Source: Hermatobates lingyangjiaoensis
Taxonomy: Eukaryota > Arthropoda > Insecta > Hemiptera > Hermatobatidae
DNA length: 64,000 nt
Reading direction: 5' to 3'
Assembly (NCBI GenBank): GCA_026182355.1
Contig: JAPFBL010000534.1
Coordinates: forward strand, 114,501-178,500
Shown in pieces: positions 46,201-54,180 of the stretch (position 1 is the first letter of the stretch; each line of letters starts with the position of its first letter). A program made the position numbers and the translations under genes. A model generated the notes under the pieces. The model saw only the letters and a list, made by a program, of their open reading frames with translations, ran no database searches and was not told the DNA's origin.

Positions 46201-49200
46201 ACATATGTCTAATGTACTTTTTTTTCTTTTATTTTATTTTTTTTGTGCTGTTGGCGTCTTATATTTTTGTTTTCACTGTTGTTTACAGTAGTACTAATTT
46301 TTTCAATAAATTTTTTTAGGTTTTTTGAAAATGCCAAACAGTTTGTCGGTGAAACGTCGGTTTCAAACACACAGTTATTACTGTAGAGCTACTTTCAAAT
46401 AATTTTTTTTTTCTTTTTAATTTCTTCTTAAAATGACACTGCTAAAATGTAAATGTGAGGGTTGAATGAAATCTTAACTTTCTTGTTATCCCCCCCCCAA
46501 GTAAAATTTCTTGTCATCCCCCCCCCCAAGTAAAAGGTAGTTTGCTCTTAAATCATATAATATAGAATATTATAATTGTTATATTATGCAGGGTGATTGA
46601 AAAGTAACTCCCTATTTTAAAAAAAAAAACTATAATTTATTTTTAAAATATAATTTCTACAATTAATGAATATGAGAAGGAAGTATAATGCATGGGCTTT
46701 TATTTAAAATTCGATATGGGCGCCTTTATTTGCCACCAGCTTCTCAAAGTCGACCAGGAATCGCATCAACTGATTTCGCAAAAAACTCTTGTGGGATGGA
46801 AATATCATAACTTCTCGTTTTCGCCCTTCAAGTTCTTCCAAATTCAGATTTAAATAAATCTGAAAGGAAAACAAGAACATAAATTAAATTGCCATACATT
46901 AAAACCTTCCTCAACCTGAAATGGGGTCAGAAATGACCCCAGAGTATGAAATTTTTAAATAATTTATAAAGTACATGGTAATTTTATGTAAAGTTACTAT
47001 TTCCTTCCTAAAATGATGTACAAAACACTGACAAGAGGTATCAACAATACAAGTGTTCAATTTTGCTACTAATTAGGATTTTAATTGCTTGGGATCAAAT
47101 ATGACTCCATTTTAGGATAAAGTGTTGATGGCAACTATTGACAAAAAACCTTTTTATTTCAAATATATTTACTAATTAAAGCTTATAAACTCTAGCCATG
47201 TCTCGTAAATGCACTGCAGATCATGCAAAGCCAGATATTATATTGGACTACAACAAATCAAAGGGTGCTGTTGATAGTGCTCAAAGAGTTTTCTTGTCAC
47301 AGAATCTCAAGAAGATGGCCGTTTGTTCTTCTCACTCATATTATCAATTTATGTGCTTTGAATGCCTATGTGTTCTATAAAAAAAAAATTCCTAACACAT
47401 CATTGAATAGACTTAAATTTCTCAAAAATTTGGGTTCAGCACTCATGAAACCTGCGATCAATCCTCCAAGAACAGGAATACTATATTGTCAGTTCAAGCA
47501 GCTATGGCATCAGTGATAGGGCCTCTACCACAGCAGGCTCATCAAGCAATGATAGCTAATTTAGGAAGAGGAAAAAGAAATCGTTGTGCACTCTGCCCGA
47601 GGTCAAAAGATACCAAATATAGTGCTGAATGTTCAACATGCTCAGCATTCCTCTGCCCTGAACATACAGAATCCAATATAACAACTTGTGTGAACTGCAG
47701 CGGTTGATTATTTTTAAGCCAATTATTCCTTTTTCATTTAATTGTGTTATTCCTTAAATCTATTTTTTAATCTTTAAAGTCTCTAAACATGATTTTCATT
47801 AATTTCCTTCCATTTATGAGTATTTACAATGTGATTTAAACAAAAAAAACTATTGGGGTCATAAATGACCCCATTTCAGTATTCCATGTATTGTGAGAGG
47901 TTTTAGATAGAGGAAGGTTAAAGTAATATATACACAAAATTGAGATTTAAAATAAATTGTATTTATTTTAAAATAGGGAGTTACTTTTCAATCACCCTGT
48001 ATATAATATATTATAATATAAAAATTAGAGTAGCATAGGCTACTCGGTCTCACTCTGCCCTTATAGTGACTTAGCAATATGTGGATGATAATCTATATTA
48101 TTGGGGGAAAGAAAGTACAGATCTGAAACTTGATACGGAGACTCGAGGATGACTGTATTAGGGTAGGCAAATATGAATTTCAAAAAATACCTGTTAATGA
48201 AGTTTTTTATGTCCAGTTATTGGAATAATTTGAAATTGCTTTTACTATTATTACAACTAGCTGATCTACCCGGCTTTACCCGGGCAACAATTTAATTCCA
48301 ACTCTAATAATAAATTACATATAACGAAAACAATTTAAATTTTCTATAGTTCCGTTACACTTAACTTTTTTTTGAGATAAACGAAATTATTAGAATTAAA
48401 ATTATAGATTACGCAAAAAAGATATAATCTAGCACTGATTATAAATATCACACATTGTCTAATACAATTGGTAGTTGATAGATTAGATTAAACAAATAAT
48501 AAAAGGAATATTTTTTACCGAACAATATATCAAGAAATTTTGAAAGAAGTCTTAGCTCATTAAATGTGATATGTCGTTTCTGTTAAATATAATGACACAA
48601 ATCGTTTCAATTACCTGCGGCTGCCATTACCAATTAAAGTCAAAATGTAAACAAACAGGTTATACAGCAAACCTTATCTGTTATAATATTTTTGGGATAT
48701 TACCTGAACCACAACTCTGAATTTTAAAAAACTTTACATAAACCTTCCCGGGGATATACCTAATAATTTCCTAAATTTTCACGTCGATTGGATGTATAAT
48801 TTTTTGAGAAAAAATGCAAAAACTCAAAATCGGCAAATTTTTGAGGTTTTTGGGCCCCTAGGGGGCCTGGGTTAGGCTGCCCCCCCAGAGTTTAATAGCC
48901 TAAAACCACCCCAAGACCTATAGAAAGTGCCTTGCAAAAGAATTTTTGAAAAAGGCCAATTGTAGGCCGAATGCATAAGGTACAAACATACATACAGAGC
49001 CACGAAGAGAATTTATATATATATAGATAATAGACAAAACTATTATTTTTGTTTTAGATTGTTCCTGAAAAAGAAACAGTTGATGGAGAAGTCGAAAAGA
49101 AAAGTGAAGAAGTAGCGGAAAAAAAGGAAATAGCCATTGAAGATGAAGAAGAAGAAGATGATGAAGAGGAAGATGATGATGAAGAAGTGGAATCAAATGA

Positions 49201-49315
49201 AAAGAAGAATACTGAAGAAAAATCAGATGAAACAACAACAGCAAGCAAAATAACAGAAGAAAATGAAACCAGCAAACATACAATACAATCAGCTCCTTGT
49301 GTTAGCGTAGAATGA
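34063..49315 (+). CDS. Acidic nuclear protein with an AT-hook-like motif
   Basis: Five exons: 34063-34119, 34553-34654, 34747-34864, 35091-35266 and 49058-49315, all with GT..AG borders and compatible phases (0, 0, 1, 0), giving 236 aa. The N-terminus is MSENNSEVKTENSVETPNK. The middle is basic, with RRTTRSSTRGS and TPPPPKKEKKTPTPKG. KGRGRGRGRK near residue 92 is an extended AT-hook-like run. The C-terminal half is dominated by Glu, Asp and Lys, with a stretch of some 18 acidic residues around position 180. This layout (AT-hook, then acidic tail) is seen in small chromatin proteins of the HMGA/HMGN kind, but I cannot assign a family. The last intron is 13.8 kb and full of repeats; the others are 92-433 bp. 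No frameshift or stop was seen. A nuclear chromatin role is inferred from composition only. Confidence 0.85.
35500..36110. repeat. Decayed family L arms in intron 4
   Basis: Three stretches with CTGTCTGTTCTTCAGC-like outer ends, TTTTTATTTAAGAAC or TTTTTATTTGAAACA, and at 36030-36110 the plus-strand version CTCTGAATAAGGTTTTAAG. All have damaged cores. No coding sequence. Confidence 0.55.
36197..36270. repeat. Perfect short hairpin
   Basis: CAATTTCATGCTTGGTTACC and its exact complement GGTAACCAAGCATGAAATTG face each other around TTTTTAGAGAAACTCTCTAA. Size and perfection are those of a miRNA precursor or very young palindrome. No hammerhead core. Confidence 0.6.
36400..36535. mobile_element. 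Family A-related palindrome without ribozyme
   Basis: Arms GTTTAAACCACAATGGAAAG and CTTTTTCCATTGTGGTTTAAAC resemble the outer parts of family A, but the inner part (ACAATAGAAAT, CAAAGCATTTATTTC) has no CUGANGA/GAAA core. A similar short palindrome is at 18795-18890. Confidence 0.6.
36550..36940. mobile_element. Palindrome with 100-bp arms and unique centre
   Basis: Arms from TATTGTAAAAGACGAGCC to GAACACGTTTCTCCTTA and back are nearly identical. The 180-bp centre (CTCGGCTGCCTCAGCC, GAGTTGGATGAAGGTCTTGG) is unrelated to other families and has no open frame of note. Bounded by (TA)n. Confidence 0.75.
36945..37145. mobile_element. Family G palindrome, core lost
   Basis: Outer arms AATGTACATAAAGAAACAG and complement match family G at 12700-12930, as does AATTAGAGACTGTAAGTGTG. 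CUGAAGAC is replaced by GAGACAG, so the ribozyme core is gone while the palindrome persists. Confidence 0.7.
37270..37940. mobile_element. Long family L palindrome, about 270-bp arms
   Basis: TCGGGATTCGGTCAATTTTCC at the left is mirrored by GAAAATTGACCGAATCCCGA at the right; the arms match almost base for base down to CTAATTCAAAAATTCTGACTT, with about 110 bp between. Each arm holds GGCC, UAUGAAA, stem GGUUUU/AAAACC, GAAACGUC, GGC: the hammerhead layout with a broken CUGANGA segment in both arms. Confidence 0.85.
37965..38140. mobile_element. Family E palindrome
   Basis: Arms TAGAATTTAAAAAGAACACA and complement, with ACTACTATATTTCGATGTCC inside. The plus-strand motif at 38071-38105 has CUGAAGA, extra C, a weak stem II (GA/UC closed by GGACA), GAAAUAUA. 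The minus-strand arm has lost the CUG. Confidence 0.75.
38253..38290 (-). ncRNA. Hammerhead-like ribozyme, family C
   Basis: Same 38-nt form as its mirror at 38360-38397 on the opposite strand: CACCUC/GAUGUG stem I, CUGAUGA, extra C, GAC/GUC stem II, GAAA, AU/AU stem III, cleavage-site C. Core intact. Confidence 0.65.
38360..38397 (+). ncRNA. Hammerhead-like ribozyme, family C
   Basis: 38 nt: stem I CACCUC/GAUGUG (five pairs, one mismatch), CUGAUGA at 38366-38372, extra C, stem II GAC/GUC with loop GAUU, GAAA, stem III AU/AU, cleavage-site C. This has the longest stem I in the window. Confidence 0.7.
38505..38910. mobile_element. Family J palindromic element
   Basis: Arms ATACCTCATTAAAGATCTTG and complement, extending through GCATTCGAAACCTTG. 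Between them at 38719-38757 the plus strand reads UCC, UUGAAAA, U, GGUC, AACGUA, GACC, GAAACGUC, GGA: hammerhead layout with stems kept but CUGANGA degraded at C3 and G8. Confidence 0.75.
38930..39110. mobile_element. Palindrome, family I
   Basis: AAAAAACAACACATAAAGAACG and TTCTTTGTGTGTGTTTTTTC with AAACACTTGC / AGTAAGTGTTTTCG form the arms. The centre has TCGAAACGAAGTTGATCATC, reminiscent of a core on the minus strand (GAUGAUC) but not convincing. Confidence 0.55.
41095..41290 (+). mobile_element. tRNA-derived SINE fragment, diverged
   Basis: GGGTAGCCCAGTTGC, ACTCGCCTCTAAGCTG, GAGAGGTGAATAAATCC, AAGTCGTCCCTCGGAGAG and CCCTACTCTAAATACAC follow the SINE order. The tail is missing. Confidence 0.7.
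41729..42184 (-). pseudogene. C-terminal end of an R1-like LINE ORF2
   Basis: An uninterrupted 151-codon frame encodes RWTARLIQDLPKWLGRKHGE, GFHLTQMLTGHGNFEKYLHR, DAEHTFFFCAKW and LRQELIASLG. The LTQ-LTGHG-F--YL and AEHTFF-C-W signature is typical of the region after the reverse transcriptase in R1-clade and related LINEs. The expected first cysteines of the zinc knuckle appear replaced (VDSSGEND). Truncated at the 5' side, where it abuts a small palindrome (42192-42305). It lies in the spacer of the foldback structure, antisense to the host gene. Confidence 0.75.
42192..42305. repeat. Small palindrome, 50-bp arms
   Basis: ATTAGTAGTAATAGTGTCCGTCA and TGACGGACAGTATTACTACTAA-type arms are complementary across CTGAGCTTTCTGAG. 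No hammerhead core. It borders the R1-like relic. Confidence 0.7.
42840..44030. other. Foldback right arm, no genes
   Basis: AT-rich; repeats of AATGATACTGATTACTCACTG at 43580-43680. The stretch 42850-43140 contains no frame that I can support. Nothing else identified. Confidence 0.5.
44081..44123 (-). ncRNA. Hammerhead-like ribozyme, family A
   Basis: 43 nt with intact CUGACGA and GAAA, GACCG/CGGUU stem II, AGA/UCU stem III; stem I is GGCU/AGUC with one G-U pair. Confidence 0.6.
44364..44406 (+). ncRNA. Hammerhead-like ribozyme, family A
   Basis: 43 nt, core intact; stem I is GACU/GGUC with one G-U pair. The changes in the two arms' stem I differ but both preserve pairing. Confidence 0.6.
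44535..44985 (+). repeat. Tandem array of ribozyme-like 60-85 bp units
   Basis: Six units, each CTGTCCTCCTCCACTCCTTC, TTGGAAGTTTACTTGATGATG, AACACAAAGTGTTTGAAACGC, TTAGTTGT. Every unit has stem II GAACAC/GUGUUU, GAAAC and GCUUAG, but the core reads UUGAUGA, so C3 is U throughout. Relative of family B (compare 62640-62890). Long open frames across it are artefacts. Confidence 0.75.
44986..45316. other. Family B-like tail and unassigned sequence
   Basis: 44980-45030 (GTGTGTGTAGACTTTG, CCATTTACCCCCAGGATGA) is the outer part of a family B-like arm. 45180-45300 includes short ATAA/ATAATAACG tracts. No gene. Confidence 0.45.
45317..45440. repeat. Palindrome
   Basis: TTAATATTAAACATATAATATA is complementary to TATATTATATGTTTAATATTAA, with TACCACAACGG / CGTTACC-like inner parts. 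No hammerhead core seen. Confidence 0.6.
45441..46588. other. Intron sequence with family B and K fragments
   Basis: 45710-45850 is a collapsed family B-like palindrome with damaged core. 46105-46160 is a family B arm with an intact motif (separate entry). 46325-46380 contains TGAAACGTCGG preceded by a decayed core. Two C-runs near 46495 and 46520 repeat TTCTTGTCATCCCCCCCC-like sequence. No gene. Confidence 0.5.
46111..46147 (-). ncRNA. Hammerhead-like ribozyme, family B single arm
   Basis: CUGAUGA, extra U, GAACAC/GUGUUC stem with UAA loop, GAAA, stem III ACG/CGU. Core intact; no mirror partner nearby and stem I is weak. Confidence 0.55.
46905..47917 (+). mobile_element. piggyBac-derived element, internally deleted
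   Basis: Ends CCTTCCTC and GAGGAAGG with TTAA at 46899-46902 and 47918-47921 (two extra A at the left). Subterminal palindromes GGGGTCAGAAATGACCCC (46924-46941) and GGGGTCATAAATGACCCC (47856-47873) mirror each other. About 1 kb, less than half of a full element, and inserted inside the mariner-like element. Confidence 0.8.
47198..47707 (+). pseudogene. piggyBac transposase C-terminal relic
   Basis: Pieces in shifting frames: KPDIILDYNKSKGAVDSAQ, RRWPFVLLTHIINLCALNAY, FLKNLGSALMKP, then RCALCPRSKDTKYSAECSTC, FLCPEHTESN and CVNC. These match the end of the DDD domain (the KGAVD aspartate and the RRWP/NAY motifs) and the cysteine-rich C-terminal zinc finger of PiggyBac transposases. At least two frameshifts; the first two catalytic aspartates are absent. 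Inactive. Confidence 0.8.
48254..49027 (+). mobile_element. RTE/SINE-type nonautonomous element
   Basis: Begins ACTAGCTGATCTACCCGGC and ends ACATACATACAGAGCCACG plus TTTATATATATAGAT, a start and an end that occur in many invertebrate RTE-derived repeats. No reading frame survives. It ends 30 bases before the last exon of the AT-hook gene, so the branch site of that exon lies at its margin. Confidence 0.6.
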
Positions 49316-50780
49316 AACCAACCCAGGAAACCCAAATCACTCTCACTTCCTGGGTCACTCTAAATCCTGACTTTAAATAATTATTATTAAAAAAAATATA
49401 ATAATTTTTTTTTAAAAAAAAAACACAAAAAACTTCGTTTTAATGAGAAAAAACATGTTTCTCTCTCCCACACCTAAAAAAAAACCAACAAAATCATTTT
49501 TTTTTATTTTCAGTGGACTTAAAAATATATATATATATAAAATATATACAAAAAAACCACTAATATATATACCCATTCTATTAACATCGTAGTTTTATAT
49601 AAAAAAATATATATATATATTTTAGATTCTATTTATATGTACCTAGTTGTCGTACAAGATAACAATTGTATTTTATTTTTATTTTTATTTTTTTTTTCTT
49701 AGAATAAAGAAATTACTTTTGCCATTTTCAGAGTTAGGTTATAGATTTTGCATAGTACAATAGTTTACTGTTCTAGTTGCAATATTGTAAACTTTAGTTT
49801 TGAAGGGGGTTATATATAAATATATATTTTTTTTTTAATTCTTTTTGAAAACGCTTATTTTCGTGAGTGCACTTCTTTTAACGGGAGCTTTATTATTTTA
49901 ATAAATCAACAACAAAAATTACGAAAATATATATATATATATTTCCATCGTTCTTTTTTACTCTTGTACATAATGCAATAGAGCCGCATGTTTTTTTTTC
50001 CTTTATTTTTAAGAAGGGGGGGATTTAAAATAAAAATAAAACATTTAAAAAAAAACACAAATCAATTTAAATGTACCTCTTGTAAATAGTACTTTAAAGA
50101 AAAAAAAAAAGAAACAAAAATTATTTGCATTTTTTTTTTAATTTTACTTCTATCTGTTTTAGAAATCCTTTAAATAAAATATTTAAAAAAAAAATAAATA
50201 AAAAAAAATTAAATTTTTGTAGAAACTTTTTAGAATTTCTTTAGAAATTTTTTTTTTCATATTTCCTTTTTCTTTTTTCTATTTTGCAAAAAAAAAACTA
50301 CCTAAAGTGTACATAGAACGAATAGTTGGCTTTTTCATATAATACATTTTTTAAAAAGAAAAATATTTCACTTAATATTTGGGTTTTTACATTTTGGTCA
50401 GTGCCAATGTATTTTTTCTTCTTTTTTTTTTTTACAATTTTAAGACATACAGAAGAAATTGGTAATATACCAAGTACTGTTTTTTAAATTAATGGACCAT
50501 TCACTTTATATTTTTAATTTTAATTTTTTTTTCTTTTTGTGTAATTGTAAATATAGATCCTTGTATTTATTCTTATATTGCTGGGTATTTTTTTTTCTAG
50601 CAGAGTCCATAGAACCCTTTCCAGTTTTTAGGTAATTGTTTTAAAATATATTTATAAGGTATTCTGATTTATTCGGAAAATTGGATGTTTTCAATGTTGG
50701 CATCGTCTTGTGGATTTTTCTTAAAAAAATAACGTAATAAAGAGTAGATTACGATAATTGTTTCAATTGGATGGAATAAA
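49316..50780 (+). other. 3' UTR of the AT-hook gene
   Basis: About 1.45 kb of runs of A and T without repeat termini, ending in two poly(A) signals, AATAAA at 50736-50741 and 50775-50780. The size matches the UTR after the exon at 6089. Either signal could be used. Confidence 0.7.
50736..50780 (+). terminator. Two AATAAA polyadenylation signals
   Basis: AATAAA at 50736 and 50775, in-register with the end of the AT-rich UTR and before the minisatellite. Confidence 0.6.
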
Positions 50781-50847
50781 GAGATTTACTGTGAATTTAG
50801 TTGTTTTATTTTACTTATATAGGTCTTTGGAGTTTATTTGTTATGAA

Positions 50848-51690
50848 CCCATAGCTGTCAGGGCTTACCTTAGGAGTGGAGTACCGACTAGACCTCATAC
50901 AGGCAGACACTGTCTACCCATAGCTGTCAGGGCTTACCTTAGGAGTGGAGTACCGACTAGACCTCATACAGTAGACGCTGTCTACCCATAGCTGTTAGAG
51001 CTTACCTTAGGAGTGCAGTATCGACTAGACCTCATACAGTCAGACACTGTCTACCCATAGCTGTCAGGGTTTACCTTAGGAGTGGAGTATCGACTAGACC
51101 TCATACAGGCAGACACTGTCTACCCATAGCTGTCAGGGCTTACCTTAGGAGTGGAGTACCGACTAGACCTCATACAGGCAGACACTGTCTACCCATAGCT
51201 GTCAGGGCTTACCTTAGGAGTGGAGTACCGACTAGACCTCATACAGGCAGACACTGTCTACCCATAGCTGTCAGGGCTTACCTTAGGAGTGCAGTATCCA
51301 CTAGACCTCATACATGCAGACACTGTCTACCCATAGCTGTCAGGGCTTACCTTAGGAGTGGAGTACCGACTAGACCTCATACAGGTAGACACTGTCTACC
51401 CATAGCTGTCAGGGCTTACCTTAGGAGTGCAGTATCCACTAGCCTCATACAGACAGACACTGTCTACCCATAGCTGTCAGGGCTTACCTTAGGAGTGCAG
51501 TATCCACTAGCCTCATACAGGCAGACACTGTCTACCCATAGCTTTCAGGGATTACCTTAGGAGTGGAGTACCGACTAGACCTCATAAAGGAAGACACTGT
51601 CTACCCATAGCTGTCAGGGCTTACCTTAGGAGTGGAGTACCCGCTAGACATGATCCAAGCAGACACTGTCCACCCATAGCCATCGGTCAG
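50848..51690. repeat. 69-bp minisatellite, about twelve units
   Basis: Unit: CCCATAGCTGTCAGGGCTTA, CCTTAGGAGTGGAGTACCGA, CTAGACCTCATACAGGCAGA, CACTGTCTA. Because 69 is divisible by three, one frame stays open (PIAVRAYLRSGVPTRPHTG) for a few units; this is an artefact. Units differ by a few substitutions (GCAGTATCCACTAG variant). Confidence 0.9.
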
Positions 51691-51840
51691 GCACTCCGTG
51701 GGACGAAGATACTTATATTTATTCACCTTTCACGTGAATAAATCTAGGGTCAGAGTGTAAGTATTGACCGTACCACTCCAGATACGAGCAGGCTACCCAC
51801 TTGACTATCCTGACCACTATGACACTAAGTGACTTTAAAA
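51691..51840 (-). mobile_element. tRNA-derived SINE fragment
   Basis: ACTCCGTGGGACGAAG, TATTCACCTTTCACGTGAAT and GCAGGCTACCCACTTGACTA are a diverged reverse-oriented SINE head and body. Downstream to 52280 nothing is recognised. Confidence 0.55.
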
Positions 51841-52279
51841 GACACACCTACAACTATCGGAGTAGTGGCAGAACCTTGCTTCCCTGACCATTGTGAGGAT
51901 TTAGACAGGAACTAACTTAAGAATTGACCTAATCTAGTCAGAAGCAGTGGTTCATTTGACAAAATCCTTTAATATTGACCTTCTAGAGTGGGGCTGGGCA
52001 ACCTCTGGCACGCAAGAGCACAGGTACAAACACATGGTACTCTAAGCACAGACAAAAAACTATCCTTGGGGTATAAGCTTTCATGCAATGACATTATAAG
52101 TACGTGTCCTGGTGGTTAAGAAGTTTAAGCTCTACGAAGCTGAATAAGTCTCAAGAAAAAGAAGTTGATCTTGTTGCCATAGTTACCTCTTTTTTTTTTT
52201 GGACTTGGAATACTATTCCAGAAAATTATGTGGTTTGGGATTGGACAAGAGTTTCAAAAACTCTGCCTGTATATACGGG

Positions 52280-52850
52280 GTGGGCAAAAAATATCTGACA
52301 CATGTATAGGTTAAATAAAAGGCAAATAAAGTCAATAAACAATAAAGTTGTAACGTACTGCAATCAGTTATTATGTGGTATTTACTCATCGTAGGGTAAA
52401 AAGCTAATGAAATGGTCTCCACATATAAAATTTAATCGTATAAACAACGCGTTTCGAACACTTAGTGTTCTTCTTCAGGCATTAACTAAGGGTGAGTATC
52501 TGTGGTATAACTACCACAGTGTCTGTTTTACCACAGATAGTCAACTTAGTCAATGCCTGAAGCAGAACACCACGTGTTCGAAACGCGTTGTTTATACCAT
52601 TAAATTTTTATATATGGAGACCATTTCATTAGCTTTATACACTACAATAAAGTGTTGTTTTTTTATTTTGAAAAGTACATATAATGCCATTTTCTCTCAT
52701 TAGATTTAAAAAAAAACCAATGGTATTATACAGAAAAAAAAAACAAAATGGCCATTATATGTAATTTTCGAAAATAAAAACACTTTATTGTTTATTGACT
52801 TTAGTTGCCTTTTATATATCCTACAAATCATTTTGCCTGACTATATATAT
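52280..52850. mobile_element. Long palindrome with a family B palindrome inside
   Basis: Outer arms GGTTAAATAAAAGGCAAATA and TTGCCTTTTATATATCC are those of the element at 9095-9600; inside at about 52350-52645 is a family B palindrome. A damaged duplicate of an outer arm is at 52660-52800. Confidence 0.7.
52446..52481 (-). ncRNA. Hammerhead-like ribozyme, family B
   Basis: CUGAAGA, extra A, GAACAC/GUGUUC stem with UAA loop, GAAACGCG. Core intact. The plus-strand mate at 52556-52592 reads CUGAAGC, losing A9. Confidence 0.55.
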
Positions 52851-52854
52851 ATAC

Positions 52855-53091
52855 ACACTTTAACACATAGAAAAGAACACAGAAAGACACTACAGAACTC
52901 ACTTCTATATTTCGACATCCGTCGTCATCGGGAAGAAGTGCGAAGTACTCGCGTTGAGAAGCAAACTGCTACTCAACAGTAGCAGTTTGCTTCTCAACGC
53001 GAGTACTTCGCACTTCTTCCCGATGACGACGGATGTCGAAATATCGAAGTGAGTTCTGTAGTGTCTTTCTGTGTTCTTTTCTCTGTGTTAA

Positions 53092-53110
<19 letters not shown>
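52855..53110. mobile_element. Family D palindrome, shared core mutation
   Basis: Near-perfect arms from ACTTTAACACATAGAAAAG to CTTTTCTCTGTGTTAAAGT with ACTGTTGAGTAGCAG-like centre. Both arms read CCGAUGA, extra C, GAC/GUC stem, GAAAUAU: U4 of the core is C in each arm. Related to family C. Confidence 0.75.

Positions 53111-53141
<31 letters not shown>
53097..53141. repeat. (TA)n microsatellite
   Basis: About 22 TA units between the family D palindrome and a family A arm. Confidence 0.9.
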
Positions 53142-53145
<4 letters not shown>

Positions 53146-53225
53146 AAAACCACAATAAGAAAATGGGAAAACAAGACTTAAGATCTTTCAACCGCAACAA
53201 GCGGTCTTCGTCAGAGTCAAAAACC
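53142..53225 (-). mobile_element. Family A single arm with ribozyme core
   Basis: ATAAAACCACAATAAGAAAAT through GAGTCAAAAACCC. The minus-strand motif at 53175-53218 has CUGACGA, extra A, GACCG/CGGUU, GAAAGAUCUU; one inserted base lies beside stem I (GACU versus AAGUC). Confidence 0.6.
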
Positions 53226-53254
53226 CATTGAGGATTTTTATTTTATGCTGATTT

Positions 53255-53422
53255 GTATGACGTCAGCTACTCGTTAAAGAGCCTCTTACTCTGAATACAT
53301 TTGAATTATCCAAAATGTAGAACTCTCAATGGAGAATCAATCTTCATTCTGTGGTATCACAAAGAGGCATTGTTCAGCATATGTGTGTTCCCTTGTGAGA
53401 CTGCTATTGCAACCTAACCTTA
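53255..53422 (+). mobile_element. tRNA-derived SINE, 3' part
   Basis: CTACTCGTTAAAGAGCC, AATCAATCTTCATTCTGTGG, TGTGTGTTCCCTTGTGAGAC and CTATTGCAACCTAACC follow the SINE body and tail. The head is missing, so truncated at 5'. Confidence 0.75.
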
Positions 53423-53539
53423 GATCCTAATTTCAACTAAAAATAAAATTTTAACTAAATTTCAATTCTATGAATAGTAAGTTTTCTTTAATCTATATTT
53501 ATTGTGATTTTGTTGTTGTTGCAGAGTTTTTGAATGTGA

Positions 53540-54180
53540 TCCCCTAGTGATCTCTCCGGCAAATTTTAAGACTGTCAGTGTAGAATTAACAGGTAATGTA
53601 ATTAACAGGTATTATTATTATTATTTGAGGGTGACTATAGCACTGCGTCTTAAAAAAAAAACTATTGTGTTTCCCCTCTCTGTACTAAAGTACCCCTTAG
53701 TTGACTTCAACGTCTCCAAGAAGCTCAGCACTTTTGCTGGTTCCAGCGGTAAAAGTTTTTCTATGGTTTTGTTGAGTGTCCCGAAGCACTTACCTCTGTG
53801 TAGTAAAGTTGCCTTACAGTCAGTCAGCAGGTGCTACGGTGTTTCTTCCTGTTTTTTTGCAGAATCTGCATAAACTATCATTGGTAATGTCCATTCAGGC
53901 TGCATACGTTTTGAGAGAAAGTAACTTCCTTTCCCCTTCTTTGGGTCCTTAGGTACATTTGTGGGAGGTTGGCTCCCACAAGTTAGCGCTTTTCGAACCC
54001 TCTGCGCTTCCGGAGGATGGTCTCCGGACTTCCTTCTCCTTAGTATCATACAGGGGAAAATCCCTGTATCTCTATCGGTGGTATTTTTTCCGCTGCGGCA
54101 AAGCACCGCATACTGGAGTAAGGCTATTTACTCAAGGGGGTCGCCTGGTACCCTTGCGGCTCCGTTTATAATACAGTAAC
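53540..54180 (-). pseudogene. LINE-type ORF2 C-terminal relic
   Basis: The minus strand gives KKGKGSYFLSKRMQPEW, PMIVYADSAKKQEETP, then after an in-frame stop HLLTDCKATLLHRGKCFGTL, NKTIEKLLPLEPAKVLSFLE and STKGYF. The EETP-HLLTDC pattern is the cysteine/histidine knuckle found after the RNase H or reverse-transcriptase region in several LINE clades. The relic extends to the GGAGGATGGTCTCCGGAC area. I cannot fix the clade. Confidence 0.6.

Larger units (their letters stand above)
46589..47999 (-). mobile_element. mariner-like element carrying a nested piggyBac
   Basis: Inverted termini CAGGGTGATTGAAAAGTAAC (46589) and GTTACTTTTCAATCACCCTG (ending 47999) are perfect for over 30 bases. On the minus strand, 46680-46810 encodes ISIPQEFFAKSVDAIPGRL and LVANKGAHIEF before a stop, like the C-terminus of Tc1/mariner transposases. 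The rest of that transposase is gone. A TA follows the right end; the left flank is TG, probably mutated. Confidence 0.7.

Noticed and set aside
48918..49335. Minus-strand Ser- and Leu/His-rich frames opposite the AT-hook gene's last exon
   Set aside because: They are antisense shadows of the acidic GAA/GAT-rich coding exon.
50758..50991. Repeat protein PIAVRAYLRSGVPTRPHTG
   Set aside because: A 69-bp minisatellite unit is a multiple of three, so one frame stays open by chance; later units introduce stops.
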